From Cedecea neteri (GTDB lineage Bacteria > Pseudomonadota > Gammaproteobacteria > Enterobacterales > Enterobacteriaceae): a DNA stretch of 64,000 nucleotides. The stretch lies in the NCBI RefSeq assembly GCF_000757825.1, contig NZ_CP009451.1, forward strand, positions 372,001-436,000, read 5' to 3'. Shown in pieces: positions 21,352 through 30,491 of the stretch (within the stretch, counting starts at the first letter, position 1; every line of letters starts with the position of its first letter). The notes under the pieces are model-generated. The model ran no database searches. It was not told where the DNA came from and saw only the letters and a program-made list of their open reading frames with translations. The translations under genes and the position numbers were made by a program.

Positions 21352-21567
21352 TTAATCCCATAAACTCACGCTGCTTTCCTCTGCTTCTGCGGTCCATGCC
21401 GGCAGCGTAATTTCAACGCCAGCAGGATAAATAGCCCCCAAATCAGCCAGCCCCGGATTCGCATCGAGTACCGCCGCCAGCGACTGATTAAGCCCTGCAT
21501 CGCCGTAATTTTTCACACAAATTGCGTCTAAAACATCGCCGTCAGAGGTTGTCCAGATCGTCGCCAT
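21352..21567 (-). CDS. Tail protein X
   Basis: 71-aa LysM-like gpX, with DVLDAICVKNYG near the start and VEITLPAW near the end. It attaches to the hub/tape measure. It overlaps the end of gpU by 26 bp, indicating coupled translation. Confidence 0.85.
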   Translation of the reverse strand: MATIWTTSDGDVLDAICVKNYGDAGLNQSLAAVLDANPGLADLGAIYPAGVEITLPAWTAEAEESSVSLWD

Positions 21568-22009
21568 AATGTTGTATTGTCACCGAAAAAGTTTTATGCC
21601 GCGCCGCGCCGCCCGGCAGAAGGCTGGTTATCGTGTCCGTAAATTCTTTTACTACCCAATAGCCCATCACATCCCCTTCACTCGTCACTAAAAGCTGAGG
21701 CTCGGCGAGGTCACCCAGGTCATAAAGATCGTCGATAGCCTCTACGCCGTTTCTAAACGAACAGTGCGCCTCGCCTTCCAGTTTTACTGTGCGCCCCGGC
21801 TTGCCAGTGTATTGCAAGAGGTCTTGCTTGCCCGTTCGTTGCTGCTCAGCCCATCGCCAGCTCGCCTCTCGCGTCAGCGTCTTGTATGCTGCGGTATCTA
21901 TAGAGAACTCAAACGAGCCAAAGCTAAGCATAATGCGCGGCGCATCGCTGGGGGCCGGGCCAGTGTTTGCGGAGTCGGCTTGATAAAAGGCATCCAGAAT
22001 TTCGCTCAT
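21542..22009 (-). CDS. Tail protein U, P2 gpU family
   Basis: 155-aa gpU-type protein (MLSFGSFEFSIDTAAYKTL, SWRWAEQQRTGK, QYTGKPGRTVKLEGE). The family contributes to contractile tail assembly. The start overlaps the tape-measure stop by one base. Confidence 0.86.
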   Translation of the reverse strand: MSEILDAFYQADSANTGPAPSDAPRIMLSFGSFEFSIDTAAYKTLTREASWRWAEQQRTGKQDLLQYTGKPGRTVKLEGEAHCSFRNGVEAIDDLYDLGDLAEPQLLVTSEGDVMGYWVVKEFTDTITSLLPGGAARHKTFSVTIQHYGDDLDNL

Positions 22010-23646
22010 TAGCCCCAGCCCTCGATCATGTCGCCCATAATGTTATGGCCGTTATACATATCCTGGCTTCTGTTCGTTTCGGCAATGCGCTGCGCAAGTG
22101 CATCCTGCGACTCGCCCGGCTGCTGATAGATTTCAATGGTCGTTTTGTTGTCCTGATTTAACTGCATGGTGCCACGCCCGCCCGTGCCGCTTGTTCCTTC
22201 CAGCGCATCGCCGAGCGATGGGCCTTTCCCCTGATTTAAGAGCGCATCAAAGCCACCGCTGCCGCCTGCTGCAGGATCGACAATATCCATCAATTTTTGC
22301 TGTTCTTCAGCTGAAGCCGTTCCGCCAGTCGTGCTCTTGCTCAACTGCCACTGCGCGCGGAGCTGTCGAGTCTTTTCCGGTGTAATCGTTTTTTTGTACC
22401 AGTCGCCGAGGTCCATATCCTCTGCCATCGCGCCGATCATCTCCGGGGATGAGTTGCCGGCCGCTACCTGCGTGAGCAGCTTTTGCTTTTTATCCTGAAT
22501 TTCTTTCTCATCCGGCAGCAGCCAGGATAACTTTTCAGCAACGGCGTAAATCACTTTCCCGACATAAATAACGCCTTTAATAAAGCTCGCAATCGCTGGA
22601 TAAATATCTTCCATCAGCATCGTTTTAACTTTATTTATTCCCCCGCCTTTAAACCATGCCGCGAGGTCGTCGCTCACCTCGCGGATTTTTGGCGACAATT
22701 CCCCGCCAATGGCGCCGGCAATTTCCTGCGCGCCGGTGGTGAATACGGTCCAAAGATTGTTGAAAGCCATATTCCCTTCAACGGCACCATCGGCGCCTTC
22801 CTGCGTCACCATGTTGTAGCGGTGCTGCTCGTCCATCAGGTCTTTATATGATTTCCCGGAAAGCCGCATAAACGTCAAAAGCTTGTTACCTTCTCCACCA
22901 AAAATGGCATCGGCCAGCCCGGCTGAACGTTGCTCGTCTTTCATGTTCATCAGGCGCTTTATGACCTCTTCACCTTGCTGCTGGTTATTCATGCCGGCTA
23001 AGTCGCCGGCTTTAAACCCCAGCGCCGGCAGCGCATCATGCAGGGCGCCTTTGGTGGGGTCCTCCATATAGTCAGAAACCTTGTTTTTATATTCTTCGAA
23101 CAAGTCCCCGACGTTTTCACCGTTTAAGCCCGCCTGCTTTCCTATACCGTCCCACGCCTTATAGGTCCCGATATCCACCCCGTAGGACCGGGCCAGCCCG
23201 GCCTGTTCGGCCGTTTCCTGGTTCAGCGCGATCGGCGATGCCAGCGCGCCAGCTGCGCCGGCAATCAGCCCGGCGGAGCCCCAGCGAGCAAGCCCGCCCA
23301 TCATGCCACCTGCTTTTCCTGCTGCAGCACGCCCCCGTCCCTTCCAGCGGTCCATTCGTTCGGCGCGCTGCAGCGCTTTGTTCATCCCTTCCTGTTCGGT
23401 GGTGGCCCGCTGAATTTGCCGGGTGAGCTTGTCGTACTGCTTGCGCATTTCGGCCACGTTTTTGCCGGCCAGCACGCCCTCTTTGATTTTTTTTGCAAGC
23501 TTCTCCTGCTGGCCCGTGAGTGTTTTTGATTGTTTTTCGACACCCTTCAGACCGTCTTTAAGCCCGGAAACCGATTTGCTCCAGCTCGGATCGATATTGC
23601 CGCCAAATTTGATGTTTGCCTGCAGGTTTTGCCCTACCGTTGCCAT
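22009..23646 (-). CDS. Tail tape measure protein, P2 gpT family
   Basis: 545-aa tape measure with an N-terminal coiled coil (about 25-110), a Gly/Ala-rich membrane-active region (GGMMGGLARWGSAGLIAG, about 113-145) and helical repeats. Length sets tail length: it is much shorter than P2 gpT (about 815 aa), which predicts a short contractile tail. It lies immediately after the E/E' chaperone gene, as in P2. Confidence 0.86.
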   Translation of the reverse strand: MATVGQNLQANIKFGGNIDPSWSKSVSGLKDGLKGVEKQSKTLTGQQEKLAKKIKEGVLAGKNVAEMRKQYDKLTRQIQRATTEQEGMNKALQRAERMDRWKGRGRAAAGKAGGMMGGLARWGSAGLIAGAAGALASPIALNQETAEQAGLARSYGVDIGTYKAWDGIGKQAGLNGENVGDLFEEYKNKVSDYMEDPTKGALHDALPALGFKAGDLAGMNNQQQGEEVIKRLMNMKDEQRSAGLADAIFGGEGNKLLTFMRLSGKSYKDLMDEQHRYNMVTQEGADGAVEGNMAFNNLWTVFTTGAQEIAGAIGGELSPKIREVSDDLAAWFKGGGINKVKTMLMEDIYPAIASFIKGVIYVGKVIYAVAEKLSWLLPDEKEIQDKKQKLLTQVAAGNSSPEMIGAMAEDMDLGDWYKKTITPEKTRQLRAQWQLSKSTTGGTASAEEQQKLMDIVDPAAGGSGGFDALLNQGKGPSLGDALEGTSGTGGRGTMQLNQDNKTTIEIYQQPGESQDALAQRIAETNRSQDMYNGHNIMGDMIEGWG

Positions 23647-23648
23647 AT

Positions 23649-24082
23649 TTACCGCCTTCCCTTTCTGGCCTGAGCCAGCTTTATGCGCTCCTGCTGCTCA
23701 TCGAAAATGAGCTGCACGAATGTTTCAAACGGCATCGCGAGGATTTGATCCGGCTGCCAGCCAAACCAACCCCCGAGCCGCCGGAAGCCGGTCAGGATTT
23801 CGCTTTCTTCCGCGCGATGACCGGTGTTAAAAAAACATTGAACTGGCGCTCCAGACGCAGGTAATCGCACCCTTCCATGTTCATCAGATCCTCTGATTCC
23901 AGTCCGCACATGTTGGCAATCATATGGATATCCGCCTCCATGTCGTCGCGTTTATCTTTTTTGCGCAGCAGACGATCGCGCACAGTCGGCGAGCGCATCA
24001 CGATTTTTTCAATTTCAACGCCGGCAAGGGTGGTGTATGGAAAATCGAGGGTAATTTCAATTTTGTTATCTGGAAATGACAT
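23649..24082 (-). CDS. E+E' tail assembly chaperone made by -1 frameshift
   Basis: Reading gpE into the -1 frame at the slippery heptamer T TTT TTA (minus strand, 23828-23834) fuses its first ~84 residues to a 61-residue extension ending ARKGRR just before the tape-measure start. The extension contains GWFGWQPDQILAMPFETF, typical of P2 E'. The ratio of the two products is expected to set tail assembly. Confidence 0.8.
23792..24082 (-). CDS. Tail assembly chaperone gpE
   Basis: 96-aa GpE-family protein, the unshifted product (SFPDNKIEITLDFPYTTLAG; GLESEDLMNMEGCDYLRL). It is thought to chaperone the tape measure with the frameshifted form. It is preceded by a terminator that separates it from the tube gene. 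Confidence 0.85.
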   Translation of the reverse strand: MSFPDNKIEITLDFPYTTLAGVEIEKIVMRSPTVRDRLLRKKDKRDDMEADIHMIANMCGLESEDLMNMEGCDYLRLERQFNVFLTPVIARKKAKS

Positions 24083-24094
24083 AAAAACTCCAAT

Positions 24095-24119
24095 AAAAAA
24101 GGCACCGCATGGGTGCCTT
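24095..24119 (-). terminator. Terminator between tail tube and gpE genes
   Basis: Minus-strand stem AAGGCACC/GGTGCCTT followed by a T-run; probably reduces gpE and downstream expression relative to sheath and tube. Confidence 0.75.
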
Positions 24120-24139
24120 GTCAGGGAAAATTGATGGGG

Positions 24140-24649
24140 TTAAATACGAACTTTACTGCGCAGGCCGGCAAGCACATCCACGCCGTTTACGCGCCGCACA
24201 AACTGATCCGGGATAATCTCGAAAAGCTCCCGGCCGTCGAGCGTGGAACGGTAATAATTGAGGCTCATTTCCACATTTAACGACGCGTCACCCAGGTTGC
24301 TGTTTGGCCGGGCATCAGGCGTGATTTTAGTTATGATCCCTTCCATCTCATCAATACGCCCGTACTCTCCGCCGGTGTACTGATAACCCTCATATGCAGT
24401 AAGGCGCGGGAAACTGCTGCCGCTGGTCATGCCAAACGACGCCAGGACGTTAGTATCCATGCCATAAAGCTTAAAGGAGCACATCATCGGTTCCATGCCG
24501 TCGTCGACCGGCGCGGCCATGTCCATGCCACCGGTGCGCATATCGATTTTGATAATCGACAGTTCTGTCGGCGTGTACTCATGCGAGCTGGGCAGGCGGA
24601 GCCCGCCGTTCAGAAACAGAGTCCAGGCGCGTAACATGTTTTTATTCAT
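24140..24649 (-). CDS. Major tail tube protein FII
   Basis: 169-aa P2 FII-type tube protein (LRAWTLFLNGG, EGYQYTGGEYGRIDEMEG, LNYYRSTLDGRELFEI). Its start overlaps the sheath stop by four bases (ATGA), the usual sheath-tube pairing. Confidence 0.9.
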   Translation of the reverse strand: MNKNMLRAWTLFLNGGLRLPSSHEYTPTELSIIKIDMRTGGMDMAAPVDDGMEPMMCSFKLYGMDTNVLASFGMTSGSSFPRLTAYEGYQYTGGEYGRIDEMEGIITKITPDARPNSNLGDASLNVEMSLNYYRSTLDGRELFEIIPDQFVRRVNGVDVLAGLRSKVRI

Positions 24650-26118
24650 TTAGTAACCATCTCCACCACAGCGTATGTGTTGTTAATCTTCACGCGCATC
24701 ACCAGGTGCTCAAGCGGCGATTTTGGCCCGAAGTCATAATCGATATAGAGCACGCCGGCGGCGATCGTTTCGGCCGTGTTCAGCTCTTCATCAAGCCATG
24801 CCTTACCGCCGAAAATAGCCCCCAGCCCTTTAAGCTTACGCATGTAAGAATTAATCGTGCCGATGATGTCATCGGCCACCTGCTTATCGAGCGGGCGGTC
24901 AATGTAGAGCATCATCGTTTGCTCGATAGAGTCCTCGATAACATCCGCGGAACGGCGGACCGACTCAAAGCGCAGCTGGGGGTCGGTGGTGCAGAGGCGG
25001 TTCCCCCAGTGCCTGAAACCGTCGTAACGAATAATCGTTGAAACGTTATCCATGTTCAGCAAGTTGGCCACGCAGTTCGGGTCATTCAGCTCGAAGCTGT
25101 CCACCTGCTCGACGCCCAGGATGTTCATGATTTCCTGATTCGACTTGCTCCACCACCAGCCGTTCTCGCGGTCGATGCGAGCGCGCAGCCCGGCGGCACA
25201 TGCGGAATAAGGGCGATAGATGATTTCGCCGGTAGTAGCCGCTTGTGCAACGTGCGGGCGCAGCAGCTCAACGCGGGCGCCGAACATGCTACGACGCAGC
25301 ACAACATCTTGCGCCGTCGCCATCGATGCCGAATCAACATACGCCACGCCGCGCAGCTTATTGGCCGTCGTTTCCAGTTGTTTAGCCACCGCGCCATCAT
25401 CCGAAAAATCGGGCGCGATCAGGATACGCGGCTGATACGTCGTAATGGATTTGCTGTCCTGCAGCGCCGCCACGGCCGCGATGATATTCGCGCGCTGCGT
25501 CTCTTCTTTTTCGTCAGCTTCGGCGCGCACAATGACAACCAGCGCCCCTTCCTGATCGAAAATGTCAGCCAGTGCCGCCGGCAGGCTGCCGGTAGCCCCC
25601 AGCTTTTTAGCCTGCGAAATGCCGCCGGCGACAACGACCGGCACGTTGAGCGGATAGGGCTCATCAGTGCCGCCGGCTAGTGCTTCAGAGAACGGCAGCA
25701 CAATGCCGGTGGCCTCTCCTGTGACCGCCGCGGTGATATCCGAATCAGCGAGCGCATTCACAAGTGTCATCACCTCTGCAGCGGTGGTCGTAACTTCGCC
25801 CTTATCATCAATACCCAGCGTGATATCGAGCACACCGTCCACGTATTTTATAGCCGGCATAATCTCTTTCGAGTCGGCCGGATCAAGAATGGCCGCAGCC
25901 GCCGTGACCGAGTATTTATTTCCCACCACACCGGCTTTCTTCGCGCTAAATACCAGCAGACTATCCAGCAATGCGGAGCCTGTTTGTAATGCCGCAACGG
26001 TCCCCGTGGCGGCATCCGGAGCAGTACCGGCCAGCCCAATTACCGCCGTTCGGATTGTCGTTACAGCAACCGTTCCTTGCGTGAGTTCAATCGTCTCAAC
26101 GCCGTGAAGTTCGGACAT
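24646..26118 (-). CDS. Contractile tail sheath protein FI
   Basis: 490-aa sheath subunit. N-terminal GVETIELTQGTVAVTTIRTA, the conserved IYRPYSACAAGLRARIDRENGWWWS and the C-terminal sheath core (LRFESVRRSADVIEDSI) are typical of P2 FI. Residues about 60-160 are an inserted surface domain absent from the short sheaths. Its presence makes this a myovirus-type tail. Confidence 0.92.
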   Translation of the reverse strand: MSELHGVETIELTQGTVAVTTIRTAVIGLAGTAPDAATGTVAALQTGSALLDSLLVFSAKKAGVVGNKYSVTAAAAILDPADSKEIMPAIKYVDGVLDITLGIDDKGEVTTTAAEVMTLVNALADSDITAAVTGEATGIVLPFSEALAGGTDEPYPLNVPVVVAGGISQAKKLGATGSLPAALADIFDQEGALVVIVRAEADEKEETQRANIIAAVAALQDSKSITTYQPRILIAPDFSDDGAVAKQLETTANKLRGVAYVDSASMATAQDVVLRRSMFGARVELLRPHVAQAATTGEIIYRPYSACAAGLRARIDRENGWWWSKSNQEIMNILGVEQVDSFELNDPNCVANLLNMDNVSTIIRYDGFRHWGNRLCTTDPQLRFESVRRSADVIEDSIEQTMMLYIDRPLDKQVADDIIGTINSYMRKLKGLGAIFGGKAWLDEELNTAETIAAGVLYIDYDFGPKSPLEHLVMRVKINNTYAVVEMVTK

Positions 26119-26136
26119 ATTATTTATCTCCAGATA

Positions 26137-26159
26137 TAAAAAAACCGCCGGGCGGCGGT
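26137..26159 (-). terminator. Terminator between tail fibre assembly and sheath genes
   Basis: Minus-strand stem ACCGCCG/CGGCGGT followed by seven T, just after the fibre assembly gene. Confidence 0.82.
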
Positions 26160-26184
26160 CATGGGACTTTTGAATAAAAATGGA

Positions 26185-26760
26185 TTAAGCGGTTTCGGGC
26201 CATGCAGGGTTTTCGAGAGTCAAATCAATATCACGCAGAGTGATAATTTCTTTGTGCAATGCTGCAAGCTTCTCAGTATCGCCGGAGCGGGATGCTTTCA
26301 TCGTTGCACTAATCTGAAGCATGTTCAGTTGCGCCATAGCTGCCATTACTTTTTTATCGCGTATTTTCGTGTTGCGTCGAATTGCCAGCAGCTCGACCAG
26401 CTTTTCATCACGAATGATTTCGCCGCCCATCACGCTCCACGCACCATCAGCACAACACCCCACAGGGAAATCGGCCGGGGCAACTTCCATCACTGACATG
26501 TTGCGCGGCCAAAGTGCGCCAGCGCACAGCGTATCGCCCATGCCGGGTATGGGCTCATCTACTATCGCTAAAATAATATTGTTACTGTCGTACATGATTT
26601 TTATCGTGTCGTCTGCGAATAGCTTCTGACACTCGAACCAGCATTCGCTATTTTCAGATGCTAAGAATTCCATGCGTCGAGCTGCTTCTTTGCCGAATCG
26701 CTTAATCTGCGCTGCGGTCGGCTCTACTTTTTTGAAATTTTTATAATGTTTCATATTCAT
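26185..26760 (-). CDS. Tail fibre assembly chaperone
   Basis: 191-aa gpG/Tfa-type chaperone starting MNMKHYKNFKKVEPT, with the C-terminal helix DIDLTLENPAWPET typical of caudoviral fibre assembly proteins. ATG 26760 is one base past the fibre stop and has CAGGGTG upstream. The central part is divergent, as expected for a partner of a variable fibre tip. Confidence 0.82.
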   Translation of the reverse strand: MNMKHYKNFKKVEPTAAQIKRFGKEAARRMEFLASENSECWFECQKLFADDTIKIMYDSNNIILAIVDEPIPGMGDTLCAGALWPRNMSVMEVAPADFPVGCCADGAWSVMGGEIIRDEKLVELLAIRRNTKIRDKKVMAAMAQLNMLQISATMKASRSGDTEKLAALHKEIITLRDIDLTLENPAWPETA

Positions 26761-26761
26761 A

Positions 26762-28051
26762 TCACCCTGGGATATTCGCCCAGACACCATTTATATATTG
26801 CAGAATCGGTTTAAAGCGAGCGTAGGACTGGTCATCACCATAATCCCCGCCCGTCAGTACATGCCCCGGCCATGCATCCCCGCCGCTGCCAGGCCACCAC
26901 TCTGTTACCGCCGCGCCAAACTGAACGCCGAGCACGAAATACTGCTGTACCCACGCCTGCACCTGCGCAAGTCGCTGCTCCATGTAAGTTCCCGTGACTG
27001 TATTTGCACCCAACCACGCACTGAGCCAGCCACCCCACGTCGGACCGTAAACATCACCGAGCGCTCCAATGGTCGCATCACCAAAGTGAGCCTCACCGGG
27101 GACTGATAGCGAGCCGTCATTGGGGTTATAAATGAGCGTACTATCAAGAAACGAGCCGTCGCCCTGCTCTTGGCTGATGTGAATACAATAACTGGGGTAA
27201 TCACTATTACCCGAAACTAACACCCCGTGGCTGATTGTTGCGCGATACCCCAGGCCATTAGTTACCACGGTCGCTTTCGTCATCGGCAAATAAACATTGC
27301 CGTTAGCAACATAATTAGCTGAATAAAAGAGAGCCCTCGGGTCGTTCATTTGGTTCTGAAATGAACCGACGCCAGGCCACACATTATCTTTGATGTTGTA
27401 ATGCTCAGCGTTATTGAGATAACCCACCTCACCGCCAGCGGTTGGCACCGCACCAACATTCTCTGCCGTTGCCCGGCCCGCAAGCAATGCTCGCCCCTCG
27501 ATCTCATCGCCAATAATTTCTTGCACTTCAACAAAAGCCGCTGATTTAAGCCCGAGATTTTCGCAAGCCTCGGCGGCGTCCTTAACGTCGGCCAGATTCG
27601 CGTCTTGTCGTAAAAACAGGCCATCACCCGTGGTGGCCACAAGCACAATGTCAGATGTGGGAGACACGGCCAGCCGGAAATTTATGATGACATTTACGCC
27701 ACTGGCGGGTTTCTCAATTGCCGCTGTACTCCCTACAGCATAAAGCTCCCCGGCATCGGTCAGAATGCCTATCCCCCGGACCGTGAATTCATCTACACCG
27801 GCGGGCAGCTCTGCAGGCAGTACCAGTTGCAGTACAATTTGGGACAACTGTTCCTGTGAAACCGATTTGCCCGAAATTGCACCCCGGTAGACTTCATTCG
27901 GCAGCGCTGTTAATGCCGGGTCTGGATTAAAAAGCTGGCCGCCACCGTCGGTAATCACAAACTGTGTGAGATTAACGGTTGTGCCGTTCGCCACTGCAGC
28001 CGCTTCAAGCTCCGCACCTTTTTCCGTTATCGTGCTGTAATAATCAGTCAT
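26762..28051 (-). CDS. Tail fibre protein
   Basis: 429-aa fibre. Residues 1-160 are the conserved phage tail-collar N-terminus (YYSTITEKGAELEAAAVANG) that plugs into gpI; the C-terminal half is variable and ends GVWANIPG, a common fibre terminus. It is short for a P2-type gpH (about 670 aa), so the distal shaft is reduced. No invertase or inverted fibre cassette is present nearby. Confidence 0.85.
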   Translation of the reverse strand: MTDYYSTITEKGAELEAAAVANGTTVNLTQFVITDGGGQLFNPDPALTALPNEVYRGAISGKSVSQEQLSQIVLQLVLPAELPAGVDEFTVRGIGILTDAGELYAVGSTAAIEKPASGVNVIINFRLAVSPTSDIVLVATTGDGLFLRQDANLADVKDAAEACENLGLKSAAFVEVQEIIGDEIEGRALLAGRATAENVGAVPTAGGEVGYLNNAEHYNIKDNVWPGVGSFQNQMNDPRALFYSANYVANGNVYLPMTKATVVTNGLGYRATISHGVLVSGNSDYPSYCIHISQEQGDGSFLDSTLIYNPNDGSLSVPGEAHFGDATIGALGDVYGPTWGGWLSAWLGANTVTGTYMEQRLAQVQAWVQQYFVLGVQFGAAVTEWWPGSGGDAWPGHVLTGGDYGDDQSYARFKPILQYINGVWANIPG

Positions 28052-28599
28052 TAAATCGCTCCTGCTGGTATATCCACTTCAATAAATGCCGTGCTGGCGC
28101 CGCCCACGTAAAATTCGCCGTCACTGCCCACTTCACCGATGATGTCTATCGACGCGAGAAAGCTGCGTAAATTTTTGGCCTTGTTCACCTGTCGCCGGAT
28201 CTGCTCATAAAGCGCGGCATTGATGCCTTCCGTGCTGTAAACCTCAACACGAAATGTATAAGGCTCAGCCCGCGGCGCATCTTCAAACCACTCAACAACT
28301 TTGGTGGGATAACCGACTGCGCCGAGCGCGCGCCGCACCGCACCGGCGGTGCCGCGGTGCTGATGCACATAAGCCGCATCTTTCACCACCTGCCGTTTTT
28401 GGGCTTCAGTCCATGCCGGGTCCCAAAAATCGACGGCATACTCCCAGGCAAGCCACGGCAGCAAGTGCAGCGGGCAGGTATCAGGATTTTTTACATCGCG
28501 GATAGTGAGCGGAACGGCAAGAACCAGCGAATTATTCGCCGCTTCCAGTGCGCGCTCTGCCGGCAAGGCATTAGGCGGTAGCAGGCTGTTATACGGCAT
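28051..28599 (-). CDS. Baseplate/tail protein I
   Basis: 182-aa gpI-type protein (NSLLPPNALPAERALEAA; LLPWLAWEYAVDFWD; QRGTAGAVRRAL-like HRGTAGAVRRALGAVGYP). ATG 28599 is preferred to ATG 28608 because GAGGG sits at good spacing and the family begins near NSLLPP. It overlaps gpJ. Confidence 0.85.
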   Translation of the reverse strand: MPYNSLLPPNALPAERALEAANNSLVLAVPLTIRDVKNPDTCPLHLLPWLAWEYAVDFWDPAWTEAQKRQVVKDAAYVHQHRGTAGAVRRALGAVGYPTKVVEWFEDAPRAEPYTFRVEVYSTEGINAALYEQIRRQVNKAKNLRSFLASIDIIGEVGSDGEFYVGGASTAFIEVDIPAGAI

Positions 28600-29506
28600 C
28601 GAGAACATCCCTCATCGTGACGTTGTTAGCGCTGCAATACGGCGCGGCGCCCACGACAGGCGGTATGTCGGCCGTCGGCTGCGTCAAAATCACGCGAACA
28701 ACACCGGGCTGATGTAACGCATGATAAATGCCGGAGATCGGGACCATGGAATCGATGGTATGCAGACCGGCCTGGTACTCTGTGAGATTGTTAAGCGCGT
28801 TTTCAAGGATCGTGCTGGCGTCCGGGCCGGCGGGGATCTCGAGCACGGCTTCAACGGTGTAGGCGTTTAACGTCGCGCTATAAGTCTGCACATAATCAGT
28901 GAGCGGCCGGATATCATCCGGGTTTAGCGCGCGGTCTACTTTCGCGATCAAATCCGCACTGGCCGTCCCATCCCCGGTCCTTGAAAGAACATAAACATCA
29001 ACCTCGCCTTTGCGCCCGTGCGTTTCCGGCCCGTATGCTTCCACGTCCAGCACGTCAGCATCCGCTGATTTACCGTGAAACAGATACGCGTTATATGCCC
29101 CGGCCGTATTCAGTCGCGCCCAGCTCAGCTGGATACGCTCCCGATAGGCATCATCGCTTTCATAGACCGCCTCGACCGGCGGAATGGCGTCAGGATCGGC
29201 CGCGGTAATCACCAGGCGTTTTACGTTAAAGTTAGCCCCTAGCTGATCCAGGTCGGCACCGCCAGCGCTGGCCAGCAGCACCGCCCGCACAGCGTCATTG
29301 ACTTTTTGATAAAGCAGAACGGTGTTATACGTAACCACTTCGCCCTGTTTCCACGCCGGATCAGATGCCACCAGCGCATCATAAATCGCGTCGGCTTCTT
29401 TGAGTTTTGCGAGCCACTGAGCAAACAGTGCATCACTGTCCGGAACAACCACGGCATCCGGCACCGGGAGTTCGGATAAATCAATTGTTGATGTATTTGT
29501 TGCCAT
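28589..29506 (-). CDS. Baseplate assembly protein J
   Basis: 305-aa gpJ-type wedge protein (IDLSELPVPDAV start; ESDDAYRERIQLSW; GPETHGRKGEVDVYVLSRTGDG). It overlaps gpW at one end and gpI at the other, all in P2 order V-W-J-I. Confidence 0.88.
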   Translation of the reverse strand: MATNTSTIDLSELPVPDAVVVPDSDALFAQWLAKLKEADAIYDALVASDPAWKQGEVVTYNTVLLYQKVNDAVRAVLLASAGGADLDQLGANFNVKRLVITAADPDAIPPVEAVYESDDAYRERIQLSWARLNTAGAYNAYLFHGKSADADVLDVEAYGPETHGRKGEVDVYVLSRTGDGTASADLIAKVDRALNPDDIRPLTDYVQTYSATLNAYTVEAVLEIPAGPDASTILENALNNLTEYQAGLHTIDSMVPISGIYHALHQPGVVRVILTQPTADIPPVVGAAPYCSANNVTMRDVLDAV

Positions 29507-29840
29507 TAAAATTTAGCCCCGTAAGCCTCAGCGCCTCGCCCGTTTCGCGATTTTTGCCGTTTATCGCCAGCTCGAATTCGCCAAATTTGATGAAAAAAAC
29601 CTCCACTTTTTGCACCTGCAGGCGGGGTTCCCAGATAGCCAGCGCACCGGCGGTGTCGGCGATAATTCGCACCCTGGTAACGTTGTCCTGCGGATTGTCG
29701 AGCCGGCTCGGTAACTTGCTGCCGTAGAGACGGTTAAGTACACGGCTGCCGATCGGCGTGCTTAAAATGTCGCCTACCGACTGCTGCAGGTGCTCATCAC
29801 CCGAGAGCGCTTTGCCGTTTTTCGCATTCACTCCGTTCAT
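29481..29840 (-). CDS. Baseplate wedge protein W (gp25-like)
   Basis: 119-aa GPW/gp25 family protein (SVGDILSTPIGSRVLNRLYGSKL; WEPRLQVQKV). Sheath-initiation homologue in baseplates. The gene follows a terminator hairpin after gpV. Confidence 0.88.
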   Translation of the reverse strand: MNGVNAKNGKALSGDEHLQQSVGDILSTPIGSRVLNRLYGSKLPSRLDNPQDNVTRVRIIADTAGALAIWEPRLQVQKVEVFFIKFGEFELAINGKNRETGEALRLTGLNFNGNKYINN

Positions 29841-29853
29841 CCAATTTCGCCCG

Positions 29854-29875
29854 TAAAAAAACCGCCTAAGCGGTT
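29854..29875 (-). terminator. Terminator at the end of gpV
   Basis: Minus-strand stem AACCGC/GCGGTT, loop TTAG, followed by seven T; it overlaps the last codons of gpV. Confidence 0.65.
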
Positions 29876-30491
29876 ACATTTGTTGGTTAGGTTTCTGTGT
29901 TTGCCCGCCGGAATCGCCGATATGATCGTGTCCGTTGAATACTTCGCGAACTTTGCCCATAGAGCTTGTACCGTCTGACACTTCGCCGCCGGCGCCCACG
30001 TTGCCCACAGCATTAACGTTGGCATTAAACTGGCCATCACCTTCGACGGTGAGCTTTTTCGTTACGGTCACCGTCCCGTCGAGCGTTCCCTCACCCACGA
30101 TTTTGTAAGTACCGCCAGCGGCAAGCGTAATCGTGAGTGCGTGGGCGCCCTGGTCGTAGCGAATTTCGGTCCCGTCGGCGTACTTCGTGAGATGCGTGTT
30201 TTCGTCGCCCTCCGGCGCGGCTACGGCGTCAGTATTCCAGCCGGGAAACACACGGCCGTTATTCAGATCCCCGGCTTCAGAAAGCACGGTAACGGCATCG
30301 CCCACGGCGTAAGGATGGAAGTCTTGCTTCTGCTGGCTGGCGGCCCACTGGCAAATCGGCAGCCAGCCGGTGGTATTTTGTCCGAGACGCACCCGGCACG
30401 AAGGCCGCGGCGGCGCAAGATTCACGGCAGCGATAACGCCACGCCGCACCATGTTGGCAATGCGCTTCTGCAGGTCGGCCAGATCACTCAT
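29874..30491 (-). CDS. Baseplate spike protein V
   Basis: 205-aa gpV: N-terminal OB fold (about 15-100; RPSCRVRLGQ, WLPICQWAASQ) and a beta-helical spike ending FNGHDHIGDSGGQTQKPNQ, where HDH-type histidines bind the tip iron in P2. ATG 30491 begins the family's MSDLADLQKRIANMVRRG; upstream in-frame residues belong to the overlapping gene. Confidence 0.88.
   Translation of the reverse strand: MSDLADLQKRIANMVRRGVIAAVNLAPPRPSCRVRLGQNTTGWLPICQWAASQQKQDFHPYAVGDAVTVLSEAGDLNNGRVFPGWNTDAVAAPEGDENTHLTKYADGTEIRYDQGAHALTITLAAGGTYKIVGEGTLDGTVTVTKKLTVEGDGQFNANVNAVGNVGAGGEVSDGTSSMGKVREVFNGHDHIGDSGGQTQKPNQQM

Noticed and set aside
23649..23909. E' frame as an independent gene with its own start
   Set aside because: Its upstream codons lie inside gpE out of frame and there is no ribosome site; the slippery heptamer explains it as a frameshift extension.
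26762..28051. Invertible tail fibre cassette
   Set aside because: No inverted repeats flanking the fibre gene, no second fibre end and no Gin/Cin-type recombinase in the window.
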